A DNA stretch of 64,000 nt from Pseudaminobacter soli (ex Li et al. 2025). GTDB taxonomy: Bacteria; Pseudomonadota; Alphaproteobacteria; Rhizobiales; Rhizobiaceae. Numbering within the stretch: the first letter of the stretch is position 1; every line of letters begins with the position of its first letter. The stretch covers positions 62,001 through 126,000 of the forward strand of contig NZ_PXYL01000012.1 of NCBI RefSeq assembly GCF_003012705.1, given 5' to 3'. This document shows, one piece after another, positions 54,961 to 64,000 of the stretch. A model generated the notes under the pieces. It was given only the letters and a program-made list of their open reading frames with translations. It did no database searches and was not told the origin of the DNA. The position numbers and the translations under genes are program-made.

Positions 54961-55911
54961 TTAGACGCTGAACACCCGACGCGGCTTGAACATGCCCGCT
55001 TCGATCGCACCGATCGCCAGGAGCTTGCCGCGCGCGGTCACGCAGGCATCGTCAGCCTCCACCGGCGCGTCGCGCCCGCGTATGATGACCGGGTTGCCGA
55101 GCCTGACCTTGGTTGCCGCATCGTCGCTCAGCGCGACCTGCGGCAAACATTCGAGCGCAGCACCCGTATCGAGCAGATAATCGTCAAGCGCGCCGAAATT
55201 GAGTTCCTCGCCGGAAGTCCTGGCCTCGGCAGTGGGCGCCGCAGCTTCTAGTTCCTGCAACGTGACGAAATCTTCCTCGGTGAAGGGGTCGACCTCCACA
55301 CGGCGGAGCGCCGCGATATGGCCGAAGCAGCCGAGGTCACGGCCCATGTCGCGGGCCAGCGAGCGTACGTAGGTGCCCTTGCCGCACTCGATCTCGAAAA
55401 CCGTGTGCCCTTCCGGGGTGCTTTCGAGAATGTCGAGGCGGCCGATCTCGATCTCGCGCGCGGGAATCTCGACGGTCTCGCCTTCGCGAGCCAGGTCATA
55501 GGCGCGCTCGCCGGCGATCTTGATGGCGGAAAACTGCGGCGGCGTCTGCATGATCACGCCGGTGTAATTCGGCAGCAGCGCGCGGACTTCCGCCTCGGTC
55601 GGACGCTTGTCGGAAGTCTTGGTGACCGGACCTTCCAGGTCGTCGGTCGAACGCTCTTCGCCCCAGGCGACGGTGAACTGGTAGATCTTGGCGCCGTCCA
55701 TCACATAGGGCACGGTCTTGGTGGCCTCGCCCAGCGCGATCGGCAGCATGCCGGACGCAAGCGGGTCCAGCGTGCCGGCATGGCCAGCCTTCTCGGCCTG
55801 GAAAAGCCACTTGATCTTGGAGACGGCCTCGGTCGAGCCCATGCCCACCGGTTTGTCGAAAACGACCCAGCCCGAAACCGGCCGACCCTTCTTCTTGCCT
55901 CGGCGACCCAT
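54961..55911 (-). CDS. truB: tRNA pseudouridine(55) synthase
   Basis: The 316-residue enzyme makes Psi55 in the T loop of tRNAs. [20 protein letters not shown] and the catalytic Asp in [20 protein letters not shown] are diagnostic, and [16 protein letters not shown] follows. A C-terminal PUA-like tail is present. It starts 2 bp after rbfA, so translation is coupled. Confidence 0.96.
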   Translation of the reverse strand: MGRRGKKKGRPVSGWVVFDKPVGMGSTEAVSKIKWLFQAEKAGHAGTLDPLASGMLPIALGEATKTVPYVMDGAKIYQFTVAWGEERSTDDLEGPVTKTSDKRPTEAEVRALLPNYTGVIMQTPPQFSAIKIAGERAYDLAREGETVEIPAREIEIGRLDILESTPEGHTVFEIECGKGTYVRSLARDMGRDLGCFGHIAALRRVEVDPFTEEDFVTLQELEAAAPTAEARTSGEELNFGALDDYLLDTGAALECLPQVALSDDAATKVRLGNPVIIRGRDAPVEADDACVTARGKLLAIGAIEAGMFKPRRVFSV

Positions 55912-55913
55912 TG

Positions 55914-56324
55914 TTATTCTTGCTCCTTGTCGTCGTCGGCATTCAAATCCCGCTGCACTTCCGGGGATTTGAGCAGTTCGTTGATCTTGGTGAAGTTGTC
56001 GAAGCTCGTATCGAGCCTGAAACGGAACTCGGGCATGTATTTCATCTGCCTGAGTGCTCCCGAAACGCGGCCGCGGATGAAGCGCGCATGACGGTTCAGC
56101 GCATCGACGACCGCCTTATCGTCCGGCGCGCCGAGCGGCGAGACGAAAGCGGTCGCGATTTTCAGGTCCGGCGACATGCGCACCTCGGAGATCGAGATCA
56201 CGGTCGTCTCGATCAGATCGTCGCGGACTTCGCCGCGCTGCAGGGTCTGGGACAAAGCGTGGCGCACCTGCTCGCCAACGCGCAGCTGGCGCTGGGAAGG
56301 CCCGGAAGAGATAGAACGTGACAT
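55914..56324 (-). CDS. rbfA: Ribosome-binding factor A
   Basis: The 136-residue KH-fold protein ([20 protein letters not shown], and later [19 protein letters not shown]) helps mature the 30S subunit at low temperature. It carries an acidic tail (NADDDKEQE). It lies between infB and truB, the standard order, after a 115-bp spacer from infB that holds no gene. Confidence 0.93.
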   Translation of the reverse strand: MSRSISSGPSQRQLRVGEQVRHALSQTLQRGEVRDDLIETTVISISEVRMSPDLKIATAFVSPLGAPDDKAVVDALNRHARFIRGRVSGALRQMKYMPEFRFRLDTSFDNFTKINELLKSPEVQRDLNADDDKEQE

Positions 56325-56439
56325 ATTGGGTGCAATCCTGATTGGAGCGCGGGGTCAAACCGCAAGCACAAAAGCCATCCGTACGGCAGCGCAACGCGCC
56401 ACCGTACGGCATGTCTAACCAGCTAGACGCGGACGGCTA

Positions 56440-59076
56440 TCAGAGCCTCCGGGTCACCATCTCGACGCGGAAGCACTCGATGATGTCGCCCTGGCGGATG
56501 TCTTCGTAGTTGGCGAAGGCCATACCGCATTCCTGGCCGACCGGCACTTCGGACACTTCGTCCTTGAAGCGCTTCAGCGTCTTCAGCGTGCCTTCGTGGA
56601 TGACGACGTTGTCGCGGATCAGGCGTACGCCCGCACCACGCTCCACCTTGCCTTCCGTGACGCGGCAGCCAGCGACCTTGCCGATCTTGGTGATGTTGAA
56701 CACCTCGAGGATCTCGGCATTGCCGATGAAGGTCTCGCGACGCTCCGGCGACAGCAATCCCGACATCGCATCCTTGATGTCATCCACAAGGCTGTAGATG
56801 ATGCTGTAGTAGCGGATGTCGATGCCAGCAGCCTCGGCGGCCTGACGTGCTTGCGGGTTGGCACGCACGTTGAAGCCTATGATCACGGCGCCCGAGGTCT
56901 CGGCGAGCGAGACGTCGCTCTCGGTGATGCCACCGGCACCAGCATGCACGATACGCGCACGCACCTCGTCGGTGCCGAGCTTGTCGAGTGCGGCCACGAT
57001 CGCTTCCACCGAGCCCTGCACGTCGGCCTTGATGACCAGCGGGAACTCCTTCAGGCCGCTGGACTGCAGCTGCGACATCATATGCTCCAGCGAGCCGCGC
57101 TGGCCGGCATGCCGTGCGGCAGCCTTGTCGCGCGCCTTGCGCTGGCGGTATTCGGTGATCTCGCGGGCCTTGGCCTCGTTGTCGACCACGGCAAAGCGAT
57201 CGCCTGCCTGCGGCGTGCCCTGGAGACCCAGGATTTCCACCGGCGTCGAAGGCAGCGCCTCCTTGATGTGATCGCCGCGATCGGTGACCAGTGCGCGCAC
57301 CCGGCCCCATTCGTTGCCGGCCACGACGATGTCGCCGACCAGCAGGGTTCCGGTCTGCACCAGCACGGTGGCGACCGAGCCGCGCCCCTTGTCGAGCTTG
57401 GCCTCGATGATCACGCCTTCGGCCGTGCGGTTCGCATTGGCCTTGAGGTCGAGCACTTCGGCCTGCAGCAGGATCGCCTCGAGCAACTTGTCGAGATTGG
57501 TGCCCTTGGTCGCCGAAACCTCGACGTCCAGAACTTCACCGCCCATCGATTCGACGAACACCTCATGCTGCAGAAGCTGGGTACGCACCTTCTGCGGGTC
57601 GGCGGACGGCTTGTCGATCTTGTTGATCGCCACGATGATTGGAACACCGGCCGCCTTGGCGTGGCTGATGGATTCGATCGTCTGCGGCATCACGCTGTCG
57701 TCGGCCGCAACCACGAGGATCGCGATATCGGTTGCCTGTGCACCACGGGCACGCATCGCCGTGAAGGCGGCGTGGCCGGGGGTGTCGATGAAGGTGATCT
57801 TCTGGCCGTTCTTTTCGACCTGATAGGCACCGATGTGCTGGGTGATGCCGCCGGCTTCGCCCGACACCACATTCGCATTGCGGATGGCGTCCAGCAGCGA
57901 GGTCTTGCCGTGGTCGACGTGGCCCATAATGGTAACGACCGGCGAACGCGTCTCCATGTCCTCCGGACGATCCGGGATGTCGAACAGGCCTTCCTCGATG
58001 TCGGAATCCGCGACACGGCGGACCGTGTGGCCGAATTCGGCGGCCACCAATTCGGCCGTGTCGGCGTCGATGACATCACCTGGCTTCAGGATCTGGCCCT
58101 GCTTCATGAAGAACTTGACGACGTCCACGGCACGTTCGGCCATACGGCCCGCCAGTTCCTGGACCGTGATGGTCTCAGGCAGGACGACTTCGCGCGAAAT
58201 CTTCTCGCGCGGCTCCTGATGCATGGCGCGCTTGAACTTCTCCTGCCGGCGACGCATGGCCGACAGCGAACGCGCACGGGCGGAATCACCATCGTCCGAG
58301 GTTGCGGTGTTGAGCGTCAGCTTGCCGCGGCGGCGATCGTCTTCGCCCTTGGTCTTCGTCGGGCGCGCGACCTCGGGGGCAACGACACGCTTGGCCGGGG
58401 CGCTGGCAGCGCCGGCACCAATGCCACGCGGCGAGGGAGCACTCTTGCTCTTCACCTCGGGCTCGCGTTCATCAGCGATCTCGATCTGTTGCGGCGCACG
58501 GCGGCGGGCTTCGTCCTCGGCGCGGCGGCGGGCTTCGGCCTCGGCCTGAATGCGTGCTTCTTCCTCGGCCTGACGACGGGCCGATTCCTCACGCTCGCGG
58601 CGGCGGCGCTCATCCTCTTCCTGGCGGCGCTTGGCATCCTCGGCGGCGCGGGCGCGGTCTTCGGCCTCGCGAGCAACCGCGTCCTCAAGCGCACGACGAC
58701 GTGCTTCCATCTCGCTCGACGACAGTTCGTTCAGCACCATGCCCGAACGTTCGTTCGAGGAAGTGGGCCTGGGAGCGGACCTGGGAGCGGGGGAAGGAGC
58801 GGGCCTCGGCGCAGGGCGCGGAACCTCGCGTGCCACGGGCGCAGGAGCCGGCTGCGGCTTCGGGGCATGCACCACCGGCGCGGCCGCGACAGGCTCCGGC
58901 TTCTCGCCGGGAATGGTGAACTTGCGCTTCTTGGTCTCGACGACGACCGACTTGGTGCGTCCGTGCGAGAAGTTCTGACGCACCGTGCCCTGCTCAACGC
59001 CGGGACGCTTCAACGTCAAGGTCTTCTTCGTGTTGACGCTCAAAGTGTTGTCGTCACCCGATTTCGTATCGCTCAT
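56440..59076 (-). CDS. infB: Translation initiation factor IF-2
   Basis: The 878-residue GTPase brings initiator tRNA to the 30S subunit. A long disordered N-terminal region (about 50-290) is rich in Pro/Ala, then Glu/Arg coiled-coil repeats ([20 protein letters not shown]). The IF2-N domain ([20 protein letters not shown]), the G domain with G1 GHVDHGKT and domains II-IV follow. The ATG overlaps the stop of the upstream ylxR-like gene (ATGA). The large alpha-type N-terminus is normal for rhizobia. Confidence 0.97.
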   Translation of the reverse strand: MSDTKSGDDNTLSVNTKKTLTLKRPGVEQGTVRQNFSHGRTKSVVVETKKRKFTIPGEKPEPVAAAPVVHAPKPQPAPAPVAREVPRPAPRPAPSPAPRSAPRPTSSNERSGMVLNELSSSEMEARRRALEDAVAREAEDRARAAEDAKRRQEEDERRRREREESARRQAEEEARIQAEAEARRRAEDEARRRAPQQIEIADEREPEVKSKSAPSPRGIGAGAASAPAKRVVAPEVARPTKTKGEDDRRRGKLTLNTATSDDGDSARARSLSAMRRRQEKFKRAMHQEPREKISREVVLPETITVQELAGRMAERAVDVVKFFMKQGQILKPGDVIDADTAELVAAEFGHTVRRVADSDIEEGLFDIPDRPEDMETRSPVVTIMGHVDHGKTSLLDAIRNANVVSGEAGGITQHIGAYQVEKNGQKITFIDTPGHAAFTAMRARGAQATDIAILVVAADDSVMPQTIESISHAKAAGVPIIVAINKIDKPSADPQKVRTQLLQHEVFVESMGGEVLDVEVSATKGTNLDKLLEAILLQAEVLDLKANANRTAEGVIIEAKLDKGRGSVATVLVQTGTLLVGDIVVAGNEWGRVRALVTDRGDHIKEALPSTPVEILGLQGTPQAGDRFAVVDNEAKAREITEYRQRKARDKAAARHAGQRGSLEHMMSQLQSSGLKEFPLVIKADVQGSVEAIVAALDKLGTDEVRARIVHAGAGGITESDVSLAETSGAVIIGFNVRANPQARQAAEAAGIDIRYYSIIYSLVDDIKDAMSGLLSPERRETFIGNAEILEVFNITKIGKVAGCRVTEGKVERGAGVRLIRDNVVIHEGTLKTLKRFKDEVSEVPVGQECGMAFANYEDIRQGDIIECFRVEMVTRRL

Positions 59077-59765
59077 TCCATATCCTCTGCGGCGTCATCT
59101 TCGTCAGCAATTGCCGCAAACATTGCCCGGTCTTCCGAGGATCCGCCCCGGTATCGGTCAAGCGCAACCATGCGCTTCTGAACCGCTCTTCCCGCGTCGT
59201 CAGCGAGAACGGCTGCATGTATCACATTTGTGGCCCCCAATGCCAAACTCAAATCGGCTTCCGAAAAAAGTTTGTAAGCATAGGTCTCGGGCCCACCAGC
59301 ATATGCTGTGGCCCGTCGCGCCTGAGTAATCTTGCGCAGGCCATCTTCCGCCGCCTCTTCAGCATGAAGAACGAGAAGCGCACGGCCGCTGCGGACGGTA
59401 CTTTCCACCTTTGTAGCGCCGAGTGCAACGGCGCCGGCCTTTCGAGCAAGGCCCAAGGCGCCAAGCGCCGACTTTGCAAGGAGGCTGTCGACCATCGCGC
59501 CGAGGTCCGGCGGCAAGATGACATCCTTCTTAAAAACGCGGGCAAAGAGATTTTTGCCCGCGGCCTTGTCTACATGTAGGCGATCAGCGGTGACCCAGCA
59601 ACCTCGACCGGGAAGCTTTCTCTTCAGATCGGGAACGACCACGCCATCTGGCGCGACGACGAAACGGATGAGTTCATCCGGCTCGGCGGTCTTGCGCGTG
59701 ACGATGCAGGTGCGATCGTTCATCTCGTCCAAGGTCATATCCGGGTTGATGCGCGGCCACCTCAC
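59073..59765 (-). CDS. YlxR-type RNA-binding protein with L7Ae-like domain
   Basis: The 230-residue protein joins a YlxR/DUF448 domain (about 15-95; [20 protein letters not shown] and [19 protein letters not shown]) to a ribosomal L7Ae-like domain (about 100-210; [20 protein letters not shown]). YlxR (RnpM) has been reported to bind RNase P RNA in other bacteria. The start is GTG, overlapping the nusA stop (GTGA). The fusion is usual in alphaproteobacteria. Confidence 0.9.
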   Translation of the reverse strand: MRWPRINPDMTLDEMNDRTCIVTRKTAEPDELIRFVVAPDGVVVPDLKRKLPGRGCWVTADRLHVDKAAGKNLFARVFKKDVILPPDLGAMVDSLLAKSALGALGLARKAGAVALGATKVESTVRSGRALLVLHAEEAAEDGLRKITQARRATAYAGGPETYAYKLFSEADLSLALGATNVIHAAVLADDAGRAVQKRMVALDRYRGGSSEDRAMFAAIADEDDAAEDME

Positions 59766-61354
59766 TCACCGGTGGCTTCGGCTTCGCCTTCTTCGGCGAC
59801 AGCCTCTTCCTCGGTGATCCAGCCGGCCTTGAGACGCGCGGCCATGACCATCTGCTCGGCATCGGCGCGGGTAACGCCGAAGCTCGCCAGAACGCCCGGA
59901 TAGAACTTGGTTTCGCCGTCCTTGCGCTCCTTCCAGCCGACGAGGTCGTCGACCGCATAACCGGCGAAGTCCTCGACCGTCTTCACGCCGTCCTCGCCGA
60001 GTGCCACCAGCATGGCGGTGGTGATGCCCGGAATTTCGCGCAGCTCGTCGGCAACGCCCAGCTCGTTGCGCTTGGCGTCATGCTCGGCCTCGATACGGTC
60101 GAGATATTCGCGGGCGCGCTGCTGGATTTCAGAGGCGGTGTCCTCGTCAAAGCCGTCGATCGACGAAATCTCGTCGGAGTCGACATAGGCGACTTCCTCG
60201 ACGCTGGTAAAACCTTCCGAAGCCAGCACCTGACCGACCATCTCGTCGACGTTGAGGGCTTCCATGAAGAGCGTTGAGCGCTCGACGAATTCCTTCTGGC
60301 GACGCTCGGACTCTTCCTGCTCGGTCAGGATGTCGATGTCCCAACCGGTGAGCTGCGAGGCCAGGCGCACGTTCTGACCGCGGCGACCGATGGCCAGCGA
60401 CAGCTGATCATCCGGCACCACGACTTCGATGCGCTCGGCGTCTTCGTCGAGAACGACCTTGGCGACTTCCGCCGGCTGCAAAGCGTTGACGATGAAGGAC
60501 GCGGCCGAAGGCGACCACGGAATGATGTCGATCTTTTCGCCCTGGAGCTCGCCAACGACGGCCTGGACGCGCGAACCGCGCATACCGACGCAAGCGCCGA
60601 CGGGATCGATCGACGAGTCACGGCTGATAACGGCGATCTTGGCGCGCGAGCCCGGATCGCGGGCCACCGACTTGATCTCGATGATGCCGTCGTAGATTTC
60701 CGGCACTTCCATGGTGAACAACTTCGCCATGAACTGCGGATGCGTACGCGACAGGAAGATCTGCGGGCCGCGCTGTTCGCGGCGCACGTCGTAGACATAG
60801 GCGCGGACGCGGTCGCCGTACTTGTAGCTTTCGCGGGGGATCAGCTCGTCGCGACGGATGATCGCCTCACCACGGCCGAGGTCGACGATGACGTTGCCAT
60901 ATTCGACGCGCTTGACCGTGCCGTTGACGATCTCGCCAATGCGATCCTTGTATTCGTCGTACTGACGATCACGCTCGGCCTCGCGCACCTTCTGCACGAT
61001 GACCTGCTTGGCCGACTGGGCGGCGATGCGGCCGAAATCCATCGGCGGCAGCTGTTCGGCGATGAAGTCGCCGAGTTGGGCATCGGGATTGCGCTCGCGC
61101 GCCGAGGAAAGCGCGATCTGCGTCGCGTAGTCCTCGACGGTCTCCACGACTTCCATCAGCCGCTGCAGCTTCATCTCACCGGTCTGAGGATTGATGTCGG
61201 CGCGGATATTGGTTTCCTGGCCGTAGCGCGAGCGTGCGGCCTTCTGGATCGCATCGGCCATCGCAGCGATGACGATCTGCTTGTCGATCGACTTTTCACG
61301 CGCGACCGCATCGGCGATCTGCAGCAGTTCAAGTCTGTTCGCACTGACTACCAT
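59762..61354 (-). CDS. nusA: Transcription termination/antitermination factor NusA
   Basis: The 530-residue factor binds RNA polymerase and nascent RNA. An N-terminal domain (about 1-130), S1 (about 135-200), two KH domains (VGACVGMRGSRVQAVVGELQ, and IGRRGQNVRLASQLTGWDID) and an acidic C-terminal helix-hairpin region are in order. The ATG at 61354 was chosen because the extra six codons upstream (MFRETK) are not family sequence. It lies 40 bp after rimP. Confidence 0.96.
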   Translation of the reverse strand: MVVSANRLELLQIADAVAREKSIDKQIVIAAMADAIQKAARSRYGQETNIRADINPQTGEMKLQRLMEVVETVEDYATQIALSSARERNPDAQLGDFIAEQLPPMDFGRIAAQSAKQVIVQKVREAERDRQYDEYKDRIGEIVNGTVKRVEYGNVIVDLGRGEAIIRRDELIPRESYKYGDRVRAYVYDVRREQRGPQIFLSRTHPQFMAKLFTMEVPEIYDGIIEIKSVARDPGSRAKIAVISRDSSIDPVGACVGMRGSRVQAVVGELQGEKIDIIPWSPSAASFIVNALQPAEVAKVVLDEDAERIEVVVPDDQLSLAIGRRGQNVRLASQLTGWDIDILTEQEESERRQKEFVERSTLFMEALNVDEMVGQVLASEGFTSVEEVAYVDSDEISSIDGFDEDTASEIQQRAREYLDRIEAEHDAKRNELGVADELREIPGITTAMLVALGEDGVKTVEDFAGYAVDDLVGWKERKDGETKFYPGVLASFGVTRADAEQMVMAARLKAGWITEEEAVAEEGEAEATGE

Positions 61355-61394
61355 CTTGGTCTCCCTGAACAACGCCGGCTGGCCGGCCGTTCAA

Positions 61395-62030
61395 TCACTC
61401 TTCGGTTTCGGTTTCGTCTTCCGCGCTGTCTTCGTCGACTTCTTCGCCGCGGCGTTTCTTGGCTTCCTTGCGCGCCTTGTTGTCCTTGCTCAGCGCATCG
61501 CGGATCAGATCGTCGGTCAAGATCAGCCTTGCGTCGGCGATCGTCTCAAACGGAATCCGCACCGTCGGCTCCTCGCCATAGGCAGGCTGGTCGCGCTCGA
61601 TCACCACGCTTTCCTCGTCCGCTTCGCCGATCCGGCCGCGGAAGCGCTTGCGATCAGCAACAAGGATGGAGGTCTCGAGCTTCACCAGATGGCCGGCCCA
61701 GGTCGTGAAATCGACCTTGCGCACCAGCGGGCGATCAATGCCGGGCGACGAGACTTCCAGATGGTAGGCCTTCTCGATCGGGTCATCGACATCGAGAACA
61801 GGCGAAACCGCGCGGCTCACCTCTTCGCAGTCCTCGACGGTCATCGTGCCGTCCTCGCGCTCGACCATGATCTGCAGCGTCAGGCCGTTCTGGCCCGAGA
61901 GGCGCACGCGAACCAGCCGGAAGCCGGTGGCGCGCAGCACAGGCGCGATGATCGCCGCCACGCGTGCGTCTACGCCGCTCTCGCGGATGATACGGTCGTC
62001 GCCTTCGATATTGCCAGTCTCTGCCGTCAT
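61395..62030 (-). CDS. rimP: Ribosome maturation factor RimP
   Basis: The 211-residue protein is needed for 30S maturation. [40 protein letters not shown] and [20 protein letters not shown] are classic RimP sequence. The C-terminus is highly acidic ([18 protein letters not shown]). It is the first gene of the nusA-infB operon; a hairpin (GAGCGGG with CCCACTC, 62065-62089) lies in its leader and may have a regulatory role. Confidence 0.93.
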   Translation of the reverse strand: MTAETGNIEGDDRIIRESGVDARVAAIIAPVLRATGFRLVRVRLSGQNGLTLQIMVEREDGTMTVEDCEEVSRAVSPVLDVDDPIEKAYHLEVSSPGIDRPLVRKVDFTTWAGHLVKLETSILVADRKRFRGRIGEADEESVVIERDQPAYGEEPTVRIPFETIADARLILTDDLIRDALSKDNKARKEAKKRRGEEVDEDSAEDETETEE

Positions 62031-62278
62031 TCTGCTTCCAGGGCTGAAGCCGGTAACAAAAAAGAGCGGGACCGGATGGACCCACTCTCCGTCATACCGA
62101 CCAAGAATTTGAAACTTACATAGCCCAAGGTCCGGCCGTTTTCAAGCCCGCGACGGCACCGCCAACAAGGGAAATCCACCAATGTGCGGGCCGCATGGCT
62201 GCCCTGCGCGGCACGCTCTGGCGCTTTCGGCCGGCATCAGCTATTTATGCTGCAGTGCAACATCAAAAGGAAATTATC

Positions 62279-62443
62279 ATGTTTACCCGCCAGCGTAACT
62301 CCAAGCTGGGCGAACTCTTCATGCTTCTCGGCAACGCGATCGCCGCAGCCTCGGCAGTATCGCACGGTCGCCAGACCTATGCCGGCAACCTGCACCGTCT
62401 CGGCCTCGACGCCGAGGAATTCCGCAGGATTAACCGCTTCTAA
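62279..62443 (+). CDS. Small conserved-looking protein, 54 residues
   Basis: The 54-residue basic protein MFTRQRNSKLGELFMLLGNA, followed by IAAASAVSHGRQTYAGNLHR, has one amphipathic or weakly hydrophobic helix and no signal peptide. AAGGAAATTATC just before the ATG is a good ribosome-binding site, and an upstream AT-rich stretch could hold a promoter. I do not recognise a family. It is on the plus strand between two minus-strand operons, so it is a separate unit. Confidence 0.7.
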   Translation: MFTRQRNSKLGELFMLLGNAIAAASAVSHGRQTYAGNLHRLGLDAEEFRRINRF

Positions 62444-62586
62444 TCGCGAAAATACCCGTCCGGGTTCAATCCTCGTCGGCGAACCGCGCCAGCTCTGCGC
62501 CCGTACGATGAGGCGCATGACTGCGACAGCTGCAATGAACAGCCGCCCAGCCGCAGACTGCGCATTCGTCGGCGTAGCGAAAGACG

Positions 62587-63294
62587 CTAAGCCGGAACCT
62601 TCAGGAAGGTCAGATAGGCCGAACGGCGCCCTTCCCTGACGGCCTTTGCCTCGTAGCGCGTGCGGATCCAGCCCTCATAGGGGGTATGCCAGTCGGCAGC
62701 GCTGTCAGCTTGCCATTCGAACGCCTGATGGGCGCGGCAATGCTGCAACGTCCAGTTCACATAAGTGTCGATGTCGGAGGCAAAGCGGAATTTCGCTCCC
62801 TTCGCCATCACACGGGCGAAGCGATCAAGATTGGCCCTGCCGACGAAGCGACGCTTCCAGTGCCGCTTCTTCGGCCAAGGATCCGGATAGAGCAGGTCGA
62901 TGCCGGAAATGGTGCCTTCTGGCAGCCAGTCCAGCACCCGCACCGCATCGTCATCGTAGACCCGCAGGTTGGGCAGCGGCTTTTCCGCCATCGTCGTCAT
63001 CAGGCGCGCCATGCCGTTGACGAACGGCTCGACGCCGATGAAGCCCGTACCAGGGTGCTGCGAAGCCATGTGATAAAGGTGCTCGCCGCCGCCGAAGCCG
63101 ATCTCCAGACGGACATCTGCAACGGGAGCGGAGAAGAGGGTGCGAACATCCGCCGGCGCGGGCTCGGACAGGTCAAGCCCGTATTTGGCAAGCCCCGCAT
63201 CGAGCGCCGACGCCTGGTAAGGCCGGATGGTCTTGCCATGGCGCCGCCCGAAAAAAGCTTCGCTCGAGCGGCTGGGCCGTGTTTCAGCATTCAT
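62587..63294 (-). CDS. trmB: tRNA (guanine(46)-N7)-methyltransferase
   Basis: The 235-residue SAM-dependent enzyme modifies G46 of the tRNA variable loop. [20 protein letters not shown] gives the SAM site, [20 protein letters not shown] the TrmB signature PDPWPKKRH, and [19 protein letters not shown] the C-terminal motif. It lies 35 bp after metK on the same strand, a usual pairing in rhizobia. Confidence 0.96.
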   Translation of the reverse strand: MNAETRPSRSSEAFFGRRHGKTIRPYQASALDAGLAKYGLDLSEPAPADVRTLFSAPVADVRLEIGFGGGEHLYHMASQHPGTGFIGVEPFVNGMARLMTTMAEKPLPNLRVYDDDAVRVLDWLPEGTISGIDLLYPDPWPKKRHWKRRFVGRANLDRFARVMAKGAKFRFASDIDTYVNWTLQHCRAHQAFEWQADSAADWHTPYEGWIRTRYEAKAVREGRRSAYLTFLKVPA

Positions 63295-63329
63295 GACAAG
63301 AAGTCCGGTAGTTGCGGCGGCCTGAGAAC

Positions 63330-64000
<671 letters not shown>

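Noticed and set aside
56596-59181. An 861-codon plus-strand open frame opposite infB
   Set aside because: Same cause: third-position GC bias of infB. No ribosome-binding site and no domain-like sequence.

Overview
The window looks like a chromosomal segment of an alphaproteobacterium of the order Hyphomicrobiales (Rhizobiales). The family is probably Phyllobacteriaceae, close to Mesorhizobium or Aminobacter. The evidence is high GC content, an Irr-type Fur regulator next to fabA-fabB-fabI, the gene order rpsT-dnaA-dnaN-recF, a complete Cpa/Tad pilus locus, a fused YlxR/L7Ae protein between nusA and infB, and intergenic palindromic repeats of the kind common in Mesorhizobium. The genus is an inference from gene order and protein style. 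No database search was possible.

Layout. 1-4.5 kb: the 5' end of dnaX and the SRP RNA gene ffs (both minus), then a HIT protein, nudC and a MarR-GNAT regulator under a double palindromic operator (plus), then kdsB-pheA (minus). 4.7-5.4 kb: a membrane-anchored cytochrome c with a clear terminator. 5.5-14 kb: a yej-type peptide ABC transporter operon with two tandem binding proteins, two permeases and a double ATPase. It is interrupted by an inverted-repeat element and by a vapBC toxin-antitoxin pair. A hydroxyacid reductase follows. 15-17.3 kb: a small accessory stretch with a tandem winged-helix orphan, a small secreted protein and several palindromic repeats. 17.3-20.7 kb (minus): a MarR regulator coupled to an NlpC/P60 hydrolase, an M17 aminopeptidase and a DsbA-like protein.

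20.9-33.3 kb: the Tad pilus locus. tadD is on plus. On minus, in transcription order, come two Flp pilins, cpaA, cpaB, cpaC, cpaD, cpaE, cpaF, tadB and tadC. On plus are a short CpaC-N-like protein and two TadE-like pseudopilins. 33.4-36.8 kb: deoB, mutM, an enoyl-CoA hydratase and rpsT. 36.8-43 kb: a long regulatory gap, then dnaA, dnaN, recF, a MoeB/ThiF-like E1 enzyme and a GNAT enzyme. 43-46.3 kb: a small repeat protein, a D-2-hydroxyacid dehydrogenase, an SH3 protein, a DUF4260 membrane protein and irr. 46.5-49.1 kb: fabA-fabB-fabI for unsaturated fatty acid synthesis. 49.2-52 kb: an RsmC-like methyltransferase and an ABC-F ATPase. 52-62 kb (minus): the rimP-nusA-ylxR-infB-rbfA-truB-rpsO-pnp translation and RNA operon. 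62.2-64 kb: a 54-residue protein, trmB and the 3' part of metK.

Most of the window is conserved core genome. I did not find a convincing wholly new multi-gene system. The observations most worth following are the vapBC pair sitting exactly at the yejE/yejF junction, the MarR-GNAT gene that appears to be leaderless with its operator running into the start codon, the CtrA-like sites in three Tad promoters, the cluster of GANTC sites upstream of dnaA, and the orphan tandem winged-helix protein in the repeat-rich 15-17.3 kb stretch.
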